From: Legionella sp. MW5194 | Lineage (GTDB): Bacteria > Pseudomonadota > Gammaproteobacteria > Legionellales > Legionellaceae | Length of the DNA: 64,000 nt | Direction: 5' to 3' | Assembly (NCBI RefSeq): GCF_016864235.1 | Contig: NZ_CP045732.1 | Coordinates: 2,418,001 to 2,482,000 of the forward strand | In this document: piece after piece, positions 47,076 through 56,324 of the stretch | How the letters are laid out: each line of letters starts with the position of its first letter | Numbering within the stretch: the first letter of the stretch is position 1 | Notes under the pieces: generated by a model | Databases searched by the model: none | What the model saw: the letters and a program-made list of their open reading frames with translations, nothing else | What the model was told of the DNA's origin: nothing | Made by a program: the position numbers and the translations under genes

Positions 47076-48301
47076 TGTCTTCTCTTAGTATACCGCTTTC
47101 CCTCTCGACCCGGCGCATTTTAATCTGGCTGGTAGGGGTTTCCTTTGTATTGTTTCAATTTTTTCTGCAATTGTCATCGGGGGTCATCATCGGTGCCATC
47201 ATGGTGGAAATGAAGCTCTCCGCCCTCATGGCCGGTTTCTTGAGCAGTTCGTTTTACTATGTTTACACCAGCCTGCAGATACCGGTCGGCATTCTTTTTG
47301 ACCGGGCTAACCCTCGCTTCCTTTTAACCGTCAATGCCCTGCTCTGCAGCCTTGGGTGCTTTCTTTTCGCTCATAGCGAACATTTATGGGCACTGGTTTT
47401 GAGCCGTCTGATGATTGGCGCCGGCTCTTCCTTTGCTTTTGTGGGGCTTTCCCATTTGCTGCGCGAGCATTTCCCAATCCGGCAATTTGCCTTCATGATT
47501 GGCCTTTCAGAAACCTTGGGCTTTTTAATGACCATGCTTGGCATGATCTGCCTTGGGGGACTGATTACGCATTGGGGCTGGCGCTTTTTTGTTAACTGCG
47601 CAGGCACTGGCGGGATAGTGATTGCATTCTGCTGCTGGCAGCTTATTCCACCGAAACCTCGGCAAGCCATGCGGTTGTCCCAACTGAAACCGCTGCTTTT
47701 CATTCTTAAATCACCCAAAGCCTGGTTTAATGGGTTGTTTGTCGGGTTAAGCTTTACGGTCATCACTGTTTTTGGAGCATTGTGGGCTATTCCGTTTTTA
47801 CAAATTAAATTGAATCTAACCCTTAAGGAAGCCAGTCTGGTTGATGCTTTTGTTTTTCTTGGCGCGGCGGTGAGCTGCCCGCTTTTCGGCTACCTGGCCG
47901 GTTATTTTCATCGCCGAACCCCCCTCATGTTGTTTTCCTGCCTGTCAACCGCCGTCTTTTTACTCATTGCCCTGTTCATGCCCATTCAGTCTTCAGTGAG
48001 CATGGCATGGCTTCTGTTTTTGATTGGTGTCTGCTGCGGCGCTTACATGCTGTCTTATTCGATTGCCAATGAATTGGCCCCACAGAACACCTTATCCACC
48101 TGCACAGGCTTTACCAATACCCTGGCGATGTTAACTGCGCCCTTACTGCAACCGCTGGTGGGGTATTTTCTTGATTTTCTCCGCGGCAGCCGCGAGACCT
48201 ACACCCTGGCTGATTATCAATGGGCCTTGGTCATTGTACCCTTCGGCCTAATCATAGCCGCAGGACTTTCGTTGTTACTCCCGGATAAAAACGGGGTCTA
48301 A
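47075..48301 (+). CDS. MFS transporter
   Basis: A 408-residue major facilitator protein with 12 hydrophobic segments. The loop 2-3 signature is VGILFDRANPRFL (about 72-84) and LSRLMIGAGSSFAFVGLSHLLREHFP follows near 113-138. It resembles the MFS proteins of Legionella and Coxiella that move nutrients or siderophore-like compounds, but its substrate is unknown. ATG at 47075 is chosen over an in-frame TTG at 47066. Its stop overlaps the convergent secreted-protein gene by four bases. Confidence 0.88.
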   Translation: MSSLSIPLSLSTRRILIWLVGVSFVLFQFFLQLSSGVIIGAIMVEMKLSALMAGFLSSSFYYVYTSLQIPVGILFDRANPRFLLTVNALLCSLGCFLFAHSEHLWALVLSRLMIGAGSSFAFVGLSHLLREHFPIRQFAFMIGLSETLGFLMTMLGMICLGGLITHWGWRFFVNCAGTGGIVIAFCCWQLIPPKPRQAMRLSQLKPLLFILKSPKAWFNGLFVGLSFTVITVFGALWAIPFLQIKLNLTLKEASLVDAFVFLGAAVSCPLFGYLAGYFHRRTPLMLFSCLSTAVFLLIALFMPIQSSVSMAWLLFLIGVCCGAYMLSYSIANELAPQNTLSTCTGFTNTLAMLTAPLLQPLVGYFLDFLRGSRETYTLADYQWALVIVPFGLIIAAGLSLLLPDKNGV

Positions 48302-49269
48302 GCCGTTTTTTGAGGAAGTGAGGCCGGGATTTGCCCGATATCTTGCAGGCTGATAGCGCAAAAGCCAGGTTTTACCCCTTTCACCAGACCAGCCACCAAT
48401 TGATGGCGATTATCGAGTTGCTCCAGCATGTCCTTCAGCGTTAAAGTCAGCTTTGGCGAAGGAATATGAATAACCCATAAGCCGCTTTTGTCTTTTTTGA
48501 CTGTCACAAATTGCGACACCGGCACGGCAGCGCCTTCTTCATTGCGAAAACCAGCCACTGCACCGCGCAGGGCATCGGCTTCTTTCAGATTGACCGCGTA
48601 AAATCCGCCGCCGTCATTGAATTCACACAACACCGCGGTCATGGGATGGCCAAGGGTTTGCGGCTTACTAACCCACACTTGCCTGAACCAGGCTTTTTTC
48701 GCCGTGACGAACTGTTCCTGATTGTTTTCACCGGTTTGTAAATGACCGTTTAAACGACCTGTCTGATTAATCAGCAATTCAATGCCGTTACGAATATCTT
48801 GTTGCCTGGAATAATTGGTACCGGAAAGCCCCAGCATGTCCACTTTGAAATTAAAGCCTCTGTCTTTCCCCTTGACCCCGAAAATCCAGCTGTTATTGAT
48901 GGCATTAAAGCGCAGAAACGCCTTGCCTACCCGCCATTGGCTGCTTTCAGGCTCGTCAATTACGCTGTCGCTTTGCTCATGCAGCACCAGTTCGCCAGTC
49001 TGGGCATCGACTAAAATCGCCTGGGCATGGAATTGCTGGTCATTACGTTGCAACTCAAAGTAGTAATTGTAGCGATCGCCGCTTTCATTGGTCACGGCGC
49101 CGGAAAACACCCAGTCAGCCTGTTTGGCGCTTAAGGAGAGAATATTGGCCACCGGCGCCTCGGGCGCTGCGGCTTCCTCCGGCTTGGGTGCGGCCGTCTT
49201 GTCGCTTGGGAATGCGGCGGTCATGAATAACCCAAGAAGCAGGAATCCATAAAATTTAACATGTCTCAT
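48298..49269 (-). CDS. Secreted beta-rich protein coupled to lpxK
   Basis: A 323-residue protein with a signal peptide (about 1-20, MRHVKFYGFLLLGLFMTAAF), an Ala/Pro/Glu-rich stretch (about 25-42) and a long strand-rich domain (ADWVFSGAVTNESGDRYNYYFELQ, WIFGVKGKDRGFNFKVDML, LCEFNDGGGFYAVNL). The plan is reminiscent of AttH/carotenoid-hydratase or lipocalin-type envelope proteins, but the match is weak. ATG at 49269 overlaps the lpxK TGA as ATGA, so it is translationally coupled to lipid A synthesis. A role at the outer membrane is inferred from this. Confidence 0.7.
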   Translation of the reverse strand: MRHVKFYGFLLLGLFMTAAFPSDKTAAPKPEEAAAPEAPVANILSLSAKQADWVFSGAVTNESGDRYNYYFELQRNDQQFHAQAILVDAQTGELVLHEQSDSVIDEPESSQWRVGKAFLRFNAINNSWIFGVKGKDRGFNFKVDMLGLSGTNYSRQQDIRNGIELLINQTGRLNGHLQTGENNQEQFVTAKKAWFRQVWVSKPQTLGHPMTAVLCEFNDGGGFYAVNLKEADALRGAVAGFRNEEGAAVPVSQFVTVKKDKSGLWVIHIPSPKLTLTLKDMLEQLDNRHQLVAGLVKGVKPGFCAISLQDIGQIPASLPQKTA

Positions 49270-50243
49270 GTGGAAATTAACCCTTTTAATTGTTCTTGTG
49301 ACCACAAGGCTTGCCAGAATATATCAGGTAAGGTGGCTTCAACCGGTAAGACATACCAGCCTTCCCTTGCGAAAGAATGGCATTTCACCGCATCCTTTTC
49401 AGTCATAATGACCGATGATTCGGAGAATTGTAGCTCATTTGCGGTAAAAAAGTGATGATCAGGGAAAGAATATTGCTGAAAAATCAAGCCCATTTGTTGC
49501 AGAGTCGAAAAGAAGCGCTGCGGGTTGCCAATGGCGGCCATGGCGGCGATGGGCAGGGTGAGCTCCTCTTTTGCAACGGGCCGTCTGGAAACCAGGTGGG
49601 TTAAGGCACCGGGCGTCAGCGTCATGGGGTAGGCATCAGGCCAGCTTCCCTGATTAACGACCACAAGCTGGGCTTTCTTGAGTCGGCCTGGCGGCTCACG
49701 CAAAGGCCCTGCCGGCAGACACCAGCCGTTACCCAAACCGCGCTGGCCATCGATGACTGCGATTTCAATGGCGCGCCCCATGGCATAATGCTGCAAACCG
49801 TCATCGCTTACAATCACCTGCGGGTGGTGGTGTTGCAGCAGGTAACGAACGGCTTCAACCCGTTTCGGGGCAATCACGACAGGACACCCGGCTTTTTGTC
49901 GAATGAGCAGGGGCTCATCCCCTACCTCTGCCGCTGTGTTGTTGGGTGTCACTTCATGAGGGAAAGCAGTCAGGCGAGCACCGTAACCGCGACTGACAAT
50001 GCCGACTTTGATGCCTTTGTCCTGTAATTGCCGGGCTATGGCAATCACTAACGGGGTTTTACCTACGCCCCCGACGGAAAGATTCCCCACAACGATGACA
50101 GGAACCTGAAACCGCTGCTGGCGAAACCGTTGCAAAAAAAAGCGGCGGCAGGCACTGGCCGCTTGATAAAGCCAGGCGAAGGGAACCAGTAACCAGTAGG
50201 CTCTGTAGCCTCCATACCACAGTTTTTCAAGCATGGCCGGCAT
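49266..50243 (-). CDS. lpxK: Tetraacyldisaccharide 4'-kinase
   Basis: LpxK phosphorylates the lipid A disaccharide at the 4' position on the inner membrane. The 325-residue protein has an N-terminal hydrophobic helix (about 14-32), the P-loop VVGNLSVGGVGKTPLVIAIARQL (Walker A near 58-65) and the motif VSDDGLQHYAM (about 145-155). Its ATG shares a base with the msbA stop (TAATG), a common gene order in gammaproteobacteria. Length matches the family. Confidence 0.95.
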   Translation of the reverse strand: MPAMLEKLWYGGYRAYWLLVPFAWLYQAASACRRFFLQRFRQQRFQVPVIVVGNLSVGGVGKTPLVIAIARQLQDKGIKVGIVSRGYGARLTAFPHEVTPNNTAAEVGDEPLLIRQKAGCPVVIAPKRVEAVRYLLQHHHPQVIVSDDGLQHYAMGRAIEIAVIDGQRGLGNGWCLPAGPLREPPGRLKKAQLVVVNQGSWPDAYPMTLTPGALTHLVSRRPVAKEELTLPIAAMAAIGNPQRFFSTLQQMGLIFQQYSFPDHHFFTANELQFSESSVIMTEKDAVKCHSFAREGWYVLPVEATLPDIFWQALWSQEQLKGLIST

Positions 50244-52009
50244 TAAGTCACCCTGTCTTCGTGCGCATGATGCAATGTCTGCGCACGATAGAGTTGCGCA
50301 TAATGACCATTGCGTTCGAGCAGTTCCTGGTGCGTCCCCTGTTCCACAATACGGCCTTTATCCAATACCACGATTTTGTGCGCACGCTGAATGGTGGACA
50401 GGCGATGGGCGATAACCAGCGTGGTGCGGTTTTTCATGACATGCTCCAGCGCGGACTGAATCGCCTGCTCCGACTGGCTGTCGAGCGCGGAAGTAGCCTC
50501 ATCAAGAATGAGTATGGGCGCGTTTTTTAAAATGGCCCGGGCAATGGCCAGACGCTGACGCTGGCCGCCTGAAAGCAGAAAGCCATTTTCGCCCACCCGC
50601 GTGTCATACCCGTCCGGCAGGCGCTGAATAAATTCATCGGCAAAGGCCAGTCTGGCCGCCGCCACAATGTCATCACGGCTCACATCAAAACGGCCGTAGG
50701 CAATGTTATTGGCCAGGGTGTCGTTGAATAAGGTCACATGCTGGCTGACCAGAGCCATCTGCTCACGCAGGCTGCTCAGCTTCAACTGATGGATGGGTTC
50801 GCCATCCAGGCAGATCTGTCCCTCTGTCACTTCATAAAAGCGAGGCAGGAGGCTCGCCAACGTGGTTTTACCGCTGCCGGAATGACCCACCAGCGCCACG
50901 GTCTGGCCCGCCGGGATAAGGAGATTGATGTTATTGAGAATCACCTGCCCCTGGCGGTAGGCAAAACCCACCTTCTCAAACCGTATTTCACCCTGTGCTC
51001 TTGACGTCAATGCCCTGCCTTGCTCTGTCTCAACCGGACTGTCTAACATGGCAAAGACGCTCTCAGCACCGGCGAGTCCCTTTTGAATGGTGGCATTGAG
51101 CGTGGTCAGGGTTTTCATCGGCTTGATTAATTGCAGCATGGCCGCGATTATCGCCACAAACGAGCCCGCAGAAATGGGGATAACCGCCGCCAGATGAATG
51201 GCTGTATACAGAATGGCAGTAATGCCAATCGCCAGCACAAATTGCACACCCGACACATTGATGGCCTTGCTGACGGCCACTTTCATGTCATTGACCCGTG
51301 AGGCTTCGGTGGCACGATTGAATTTGGCCATTTCATACGCTTCACCGCCAAAAATACGCACCACCCGATACCCGTCAATCGCCTCACTGGCAATTTCAGT
51401 CACTTCCCCCATGGATTTCTGCACTCTGTGACTGATACGCCTGACCCGCTTGTTGGTGTAATTGACAATCAGCCCCACAAAAGGCACGGTGAGCAGGAAC
51501 ATCAGGGAAAATTGCCAGCAAATGACCATCATCACGGTTAAAAGCCCGACGACTAAAAACGCGTTTTGAATAAAATCAGTGAGCGCATCGGCACTGACCT
51601 GGGCCACCTGCTCGACATTGTAGAGAATTTTGGATAGAAGCTGACCCGAGGTGGCTTCATCGTAATAATCAGCCGGCAAACGGATAATATGAGCAAATAC
51701 CCGCTGCCTTAAGACCTGCACGACGGATCGGGATACCCAGGTCATGCAATAGCTGCCAAGCGAACTGACCACGGCCCGTGATAAAACCCCCAGCAGAACG
51801 AGTAGAGGGATTTTTTGAACAAACGCCATATCCACATTGATAAAACTTTTATCAAGGAAAGGACGCATGAGGTAGGTAAAGGTGGCGTCGATGCCTGAGT
51901 ATAAAATGTTTGCAATAATCCCCAGCGCCAACACCATCCAATAGGGTTTAACATAAGTCAGGAGGCGGCGGTACAAGGCTTTGGAACTGGCAGGCGCTTG
52001 ATTATTCAT
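50243..52009 (-). CDS. msbA: Lipid A export ATP-binding/permease protein
   Basis: MsbA flips lipid A core across the inner membrane. The 588-residue half-transporter has six membrane helices (about 20-310) and a nucleotide-binding domain with GHSGSGKTTLASLLPRFYE (Walker A), LSGGQRQRLAIARAIL and LILDEATSALD. Gene order msbA-lpxK with a one-base overlap strongly supports the assignment over other ABCB-type exporters. Confidence 0.95.
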   Translation of the reverse strand: MNNQAPASSKALYRRLLTYVKPYWMVLALGIIANILYSGIDATFTYLMRPFLDKSFINVDMAFVQKIPLLVLLGVLSRAVVSSLGSYCMTWVSRSVVQVLRQRVFAHIIRLPADYYDEATSGQLLSKILYNVEQVAQVSADALTDFIQNAFLVVGLLTVMMVICWQFSLMFLLTVPFVGLIVNYTNKRVRRISHRVQKSMGEVTEIASEAIDGYRVVRIFGGEAYEMAKFNRATEASRVNDMKVAVSKAINVSGVQFVLAIGITAILYTAIHLAAVIPISAGSFVAIIAAMLQLIKPMKTLTTLNATIQKGLAGAESVFAMLDSPVETEQGRALTSRAQGEIRFEKVGFAYRQGQVILNNINLLIPAGQTVALVGHSGSGKTTLASLLPRFYEVTEGQICLDGEPIHQLKLSSLREQMALVSQHVTLFNDTLANNIAYGRFDVSRDDIVAAARLAFADEFIQRLPDGYDTRVGENGFLLSGGQRQRLAIARAILKNAPILILDEATSALDSQSEQAIQSALEHVMKNRTTLVIAHRLSTIQRAHKIVVLDKGRIVEQGTHQELLERNGHYAQLYRAQTLHHAHEDRVT

Positions 52010-52095
52010 GGAGATGGGCTGTTTTTGACCTTAAAAAAGCCAAATTGTACCCTTAAACCCGAGCCTGCGCCAAGTATTCCACGGTTTTATCGCCA

Positions 52096-52992
52096 TTAGC
52101 CCCTTTTTTTCAAGCGATTATGGATATCCGTTGCCGCAATGGCTCCTTGTCCTTGCGCGACCACCAGTTGATTTAAACCGGCCGTAATATCCCCTGCTGC
52201 ATACAAGCCCGGAACAGCAGTCTGCTGGTGCCGGTTGACCAGCAGATCACCTTTGTCTTCACGTGCACCGAGCTCAAGGGCCAGTTTATTCTGCTGAATG
52301 GTGCCCAGGGCCGCGTAGAGCGTGTCAATATGGAGGATTTGTTCCGCTTGAATCGCAATGGAACGGCGCTCGAAATCAAAATGAATGTCAGGCTGAGACA
52401 ACAGCCGGATACCTGCCTGCCTCATGCGCCGTTTGTCGTAGTCTGTCAGTACGGCGTTTTTTTGCGTGAGCACCAGCACGTCGGACGAGTAATGACGCAC
52501 AAACAGGGCTTCGTTCAATCCTTTCCTATCCCGAACAATCACACCAATGCGTTTGTTTTTGACTTCATAGGCATCGCAAACAGGGCAATAGCGCAATAAT
52601 CCTTCGGCAATGGCTTTTTCCGTATGCGGCAAATCAGGGCTGATATCGATAACCCCGGTCGCTAAAAGAACTGTGCTGGCGAGGTAGCAGGCACTGTCTG
52701 TAAAGACCTCAAATGACCCGGCCTTCTTTTTGAGTTGCCTCACTTTGTCGGTTGTAACCGTGGTTTCATAGCAGGCCAGTTGCGCTTTCAATAACGCCAG
52801 TAAGCTGACGCCCGCTACCCCCCCTGCAAACGCCGGGTAGTTATGAGAAACAGGAATCAGGGCCGCCCGGCTTTCGCCGCTGTCAAACAGTTTAAAATGC
52901 CGGCGAAAGCGGGCTAAATAGAGTGCTGCCGTTAAACCCGCCGGCCCGCCGCCTATGATTACGCAATCATAACAATCCCTGTTTTGTTTCAC
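52096..52992 (-). CDS. Thioredoxin-reductase-like flavoprotein
   Basis: A 298-residue class-II FAD/NAD(P)H oxidoreductase. It has [20 protein letters not shown] (FAD site, about 9-28), a CxxC redox pair in [10 protein letters not shown] near 133-136, and the second FAD motif [11 protein letters not shown] near 260-270. In true TrxB the NADPH site reads GGGNSA between these; here the corresponding stretch ([18 protein letters not shown]) lacks the glycines, so NADPH use is doubtful. The GTG start at 52992 is preferred for its GAGG site; a TTG frame to 53034 has none. It lies just after the cyanophycinase gene and is probably cotranscribed. Confidence 0.82.
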   Translation of the reverse strand: MKQNRDCYDCVIIGGGPAGLTAALYLARFRRHFKLFDSGESRAALIPVSHNYPAFAGGVAGVSLLALLKAQLACYETTVTTDKVRQLKKKAGSFEVFTDSACYLASTVLLATGVIDISPDLPHTEKAIAEGLLRYCPVCDAYEVKNKRIGVIVRDRKGLNEALFVRHYSSDVLVLTQKNAVLTDYDKRRMRQAGIRLLSQPDIHFDFERRSIAIQAEQILHIDTLYAALGTIQQNKLALELGAREDKGDLLVNRHQQTAVPGLYAAGDITAGLNQLVVAQGQGAIAATDIHNRLKKRG

Positions 52993-53036
52993 GATGGCTA
53001 TCCTCGTTATTGTATGAGTATAGCCCCCATACAAGG

Positions 53037-53882
53037 CTATTCCCAGCCGGGAGCTCCATGCGCCTGCTCCATACCGATGGTGAGCGTGTCCAGTTCAAAA
53101 TAACAGCCGGCAACCAGAAGATGGACCTTGAGATTGGTGATATAGCCAAGATCCTTTTCGCGGCAGGCCTGACTTTCCTTACGTTCGCGTCCATCGATTA
53201 ACACCACCGTGCCCTGGCCGTGACACCAGGCTTTTCCATTGTCTAACAGCAGTGCCGTGTTTTCTTCAAGTCCTATCCCGATGTCATTGGCATTGCCACT
53301 CACCGCATGCGCCAAACGGGCAAAACGTCCTCGCTGGATGAAATGGGTATCAATGATGCACCCATTCATGAAATCCAGGCCGTCAGCCAGTTTCAGGTAT
53401 TCATCCACCTGTGCCTCAGAATTACTCCCCTCCTTGATCATTTTTTCAGGCAGCATCATCGCACCTGCACTGGTACCAATAACCAGGAATTCGCGTTTGG
53501 TTTTGCAGCTTTTTTTAATCTCATTAATCAGGGGCGTACGCTGTAAAATTTCGATTATTTTAGCTTGATCTCCGCCAGAAAAAAACACGCTTTCAGCAGA
53601 TTTTATTCGTTCAATATTTTCATTATTTTCAGCATCATCCCTGTTCTCAATAATCATAAAATCAGCATGCAAATCGGGGAATTTTTTAAAAATATCCTGG
53701 TATTTTTTAATGGTTTCATCAAAATCTTTCCCGCCCGCAATAATGAATTCAAGACGATTTGGCTTGTTCTGACAAATGACATCTGTCAGTAGATGGTAAT
53801 TATCAGACTCGAGAATTCCCGGCTTTTTTTCTTCATGAGTCTCCGCTCCGCCCAAAATTAAAATTCGTCCATTTGGCTTCAT
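53037..53882 (-). CDS. Cyanophycinase (peptidase S51)
   Basis: A 281-residue serine hydrolase of the cyanophycinase/peptidase-E family. The nucleophile is Ser138 in GTSAGAM (136-142), followed by [19 protein letters not shown] (168-186) with H180, typical of cyanophycinase rather than PepE. The fold begins [10 protein letters not shown], as expected. Cyanophycinase releases Asp-Arg dipeptides from the storage polymer cyanophycin. No cyanophycin synthetase is in the window. No signal peptide, so it acts in the cytosol. It is divergent from the ferritin-like pair across an AT-rich spacer. Confidence 0.9.
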   Translation of the reverse strand: MKPNGRILILGGAETHEEKKPGILESDNYHLLTDVICQNKPNRLEFIIAGGKDFDETIKKYQDIFKKFPDLHADFMIIENRDDAENNENIERIKSAESVFFSGGDQAKIIEILQRTPLINEIKKSCKTKREFLVIGTSAGAMMLPEKMIKEGSNSEAQVDEYLKLADGLDFMNGCIIDTHFIQRGRFARLAHAVSGNANDIGIGLEENTALLLDNGKAWCHGQGTVVLIDGRERKESQACREKDLGYITNLKVHLLVAGCYFELDTLTIGMEQAHGAPGWE

Positions 53883-54032
53883 GATCCTTCCTTATATTTT
53901 CATAACCAGTTAAAAACAATAATAAAAAAAAGTAAATATGAAATAATTTTATTTTTTCAAAAATAACATTGCTATATTTAATTTAATGAATTAAATTTTT
54001 TCTATCTCAAATTAGTCAAACAAGGAGCGTTT
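53883..54032. promoter_or_regulatory. AT-rich divergent spacer with palindrome
   Basis: This spacer between the cyanophycinase and ferritin-like genes is strongly AT-rich compared with its neighbours. It holds the perfect inverted repeat AATTTAAT-GA-ATTAAATT (53980-53997) about 36 bases before the ferritin-like ATG. Promoters for both directions must lie here. A Fur-type match was looked for and not found. Confidence 0.5.
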
Positions 54033-55199
54033 ATGACTATTAATTTCATTGATTTTCTTGATGAACCTGGATGCCCCCTCGACAAACAAGCGTTTACCTG
54101 GAAAGAGTTGGCCGGAAAAACCATCAGTAAACTGGATGATGATGCCTTTACCCGTGTCCGTGTCATTTTAATGAATGGCATTGAGCTCGACGCGTTAAGG
54201 CTCAAACATTTTCTGGCCCGCTGTAAAAAGGAGTTGCAGTTGCCCCTGGCTGAAATCCGTCGTGTCGAACAACATCAAGCGACGCAAATCAACTGGCTGC
54301 TGTCTGCCGATCATTCCCCGCTTGAAACCACCATTGCCTATGAGCAGGTGGCGATTGAAGTCACCGCCGCCGTGGCTCAGAACGAGCCGGATCCCTATCA
54401 GGCCCAGACTTATCGCTTTGGACTGCTTGAAGATTTCGATCACCTCTATCGCTATGCGGCGATGCTTGATCGGCTGGAAGGCAAGGACGCTAATAATATT
54501 CTGCAGGGGTATACTGACATTGTTCCCGGCCGACCGACCTCAGTCCACCATCGAGCACCCCGCAGCGATTTGCGCAACCACTATGACAAAAACAAGGCCG
54601 AACTCATCACCAAAATCCATGCGGCGATGATAACCGGGGCAGAATACCAGACGCATGATTATTACATGAACATCGGTCCCCTGTTTGCCGATCCCTTAGC
54701 CCGCCAACTCTATGCTGAAATTGCGTCGGTGGAAGAGCAGCATGTGACCCAATACGAGTCATTGATGGATCCGTCAGAAAGTCTGATTGAACGCTGGATA
54801 GTCCATGAAACGGTGGAAATCTACACTTACTTAAGTTGCGTTCAGCAGGAAACCAATCCTTTTGTCAAAGCCATCTGGCAACGCTTCCTGGAATATGAAA
54901 TTGGCCATTTGCAGGTCGCCTGCGAATGCTTTAGAAAATATGAAAACCGCGATCCTGAGGAAATTCTGCAAGGCAAAATCCCTGAGATGATCCGGTTTAA
55001 AAGCCAGCGCCCCTTTGTTCGCAAAGTGCTTGAAGAAGAAGTCGATCTTCGCACGGACGGGGTCAATTATGTTCCCAAAGACGAGGAGGATGCCGAGTCC
55101 TTGCTCTACCGCGACCAGATGAATGCAGAAGGCATCCCGGCTGAAATTGTTTCTGCTGGATACCAATGGCAACCGGGTACCGAACTCAACCGCATTTAA
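54033..55199 (+). CDS. Ferritin-like-fold protein, first of pair
   Basis: A 388-residue helical protein without signal peptide, rich in Glu and His. Long helices carry carboxylate/His patterns typical of diiron ferritin-like proteins: FGLLEDFDHLYRYA (about 129-142), ASVEEQHVTQYESL (about 230-243), HETVEIYTY near 255 and LEYEIGHLQVACECF near 280-294. It starts 15 bases after AAGGAGCG. It is followed 12 bases later by a second ferritin-like gene. Function is not known; iron handling or oxidative-stress defence is the likely area. Confidence 0.7.
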   Translation: MTINFIDFLDEPGCPLDKQAFTWKELAGKTISKLDDDAFTRVRVILMNGIELDALRLKHFLARCKKELQLPLAEIRRVEQHQATQINWLLSADHSPLETTIAYEQVAIEVTAAVAQNEPDPYQAQTYRFGLLEDFDHLYRYAAMLDRLEGKDANNILQGYTDIVPGRPTSVHHRAPRSDLRNHYDKNKAELITKIHAAMITGAEYQTHDYYMNIGPLFADPLARQLYAEIASVEEQHVTQYESLMDPSESLIERWIVHETVEIYTYLSCVQQETNPFVKAIWQRFLEYEIGHLQVACECFRKYENRDPEEILQGKIPEMIRFKSQRPFVRKVLEEEVDLRTDGVNYVPKDEEDAESLLYRDQMNAEGIPAEIVSAGYQWQPGTELNRI

Positions 55200-55211
55200 A
55201 AGGATTTGATC

Positions 55212-56081
55212 ATGAATAAAAACGAACCCATGCACAACGTCACCGGCGGGCAATTAATACCGCAGGACATTGAGGCGATGCTCGAAGCCACCGAACGTTT
55301 TCCTGCTGACGTACCCGGGGATGAACAAAAACTTGCCTTTGAGCGCAGCAAAATGGTTAACGAAGTTGACCCCATCGGCACAATCCCACCGATGACGGAA
55401 GCGCAAAAGGATGAATTAAAAACAGCCTCCGCCACCAAAAACATGACTTTATTGATTGACAAGCTCGGGGAGCGTCTTGCCTTTGAGCGATCCGGCGTTC
55501 GCCTGTATGAAGCCGCCATTGCCAAGGCCAAAGGCTTTAATCTGCCGTCGGTCTTCCTCAACCGTCTGCAACACATTCGCGAGGAAGAAGCTGAGCACAT
55601 GGCCATCGTTAAAACCGTGATGGATCAATTAGGCGCCGATGCGACCGCAATCACCCCCTGTGCCGACGCGACCAGCGTCGCGGGTATGGGTCTCATTCAG
55701 GTGATGACTGATCCACGTACCGATGCCGCGCAATTGCTGAATACCCTGCTCATTGCCGAATTGACGGATAATGCCGGATGGGAACTGCTGATTGATCTGG
55801 CCATGAAGCAAGGCCAGGACGTGGTTGCTGAATGTTTTCGAACACCGCTGAGACAAGAGCAGGAACACCTGTTGATGATTAAAAGCCTGTTAAAAGAAAC
55901 CCTTGAGCTCGATACCGAACAGGGGAGCTGTTATTACCTTGGTGAAGACGAACGCGGATGGGTGATTAAAAAAGACGGCGCAGGTCGTGCAATACGGCAT
56001 TTTGATAACAAGGAAGAAGCCATTACCGCCGCCTTGAAAATGAGTGAAAACGCCAAAGGCAAGCTGGTTATCCGTCATTAG
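55212..56081 (+). CDS. Ferritin-like protein with C-terminal DUF2188-like domain
   Basis: A 289-residue protein. Residues about 75-235 are a four-helix ferritin-like domain with ERLAFERSGVRLYEAAI, HIREEEAEHMAIV (E-x-x-H) and LRQEQEHLLMIKSLL (E-x-x-H). A DUF2188-like tail follows (about 250-289, GWVIKKDGAGRAIRHFDNKEEAITAA and a strand end GKLVIRH). The ATG at 55212 has an AAAGGA site; an in-frame TTG two codons earlier is less likely. It is cotranscribed with the gene before it. The two-gene pair suggests a heteromeric or paired stress function, by inference. Confidence 0.75.
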   Translation: MNKNEPMHNVTGGQLIPQDIEAMLEATERFPADVPGDEQKLAFERSKMVNEVDPIGTIPPMTEAQKDELKTASATKNMTLLIDKLGERLAFERSGVRLYEAAIAKAKGFNLPSVFLNRLQHIREEEAEHMAIVKTVMDQLGADATAITPCADATSVAGMGLIQVMTDPRTDAAQLLNTLLIAELTDNAGWELLIDLAMKQGQDVVAECFRTPLRQEQEHLLMIKSLLKETLELDTEQGSCYYLGEDERGWVIKKDGAGRAIRHFDNKEEAITAALKMSENAKGKLVIRH

Positions 56082-56109
56082 AATCAGAAAGTATCCGCAT
56101 TAAAACCAT

Positions 56110-56126
56110 GGGGCTGATTCAGCCCC
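56110..56126 (+). terminator. Terminator of ferritin-like operon
   Basis: GGGGCT-GATTC-AGCCCC is a six-base GC-rich stem followed by GTTTGGTTTTGATG. It lies 28 bases after the ferritin-like stop and also covers the stop codon of the small minus-strand gene. Confidence 0.65.
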
Positions 56127-56277
56127 GTTTGGTTTTGATGTTGCGATTTTCTTCAGCCGCTTTATCACGTTTCCGATCTTCAATTTCACTGCCTGCGAGG
56201 CGGCTTTTTTGTTTGTCGTCGGTTTTGTCCTTGCGATCAACGGCATAAGGCTGAGGATTGCTGGTATGGCGGGTCAT
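56119..56277 (-). CDS. Small highly charged protein (52 residues)
   Basis: This short gene has a strong ribosome-binding site (GGAGG, five bases before ATG). Its product begins MTRHTSNPQPYAVDRKDKTD and ends NRNIKTKRG, with about 40 percent Lys, Arg, Asp and Glu and no hydrophobic segment, so it is probably disordered or a single polar helix. It lies between pyrD (same strand, upstream) and the ferritin-like operon (convergent). Function unknown. I do not recognise the family. Confidence 0.6.
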   Translation of the reverse strand: MTRHTSNPQPYAVDRKDKTDDKQKSRLAGSEIEDRKRDKAAEENRNIKTKRG

Positions 56278-56324
56278 GAGAGCCTCCGTTTGTTTTTCCC
56301 TTCTCCTTAAGTGTAGCAGTTGCC

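Noticed and set aside
53980-53997. Fur box upstream of the ferritin-like gene
   Set aside because: The AT-rich palindrome does not fit the GATAAT-type repeat of Fur sites.
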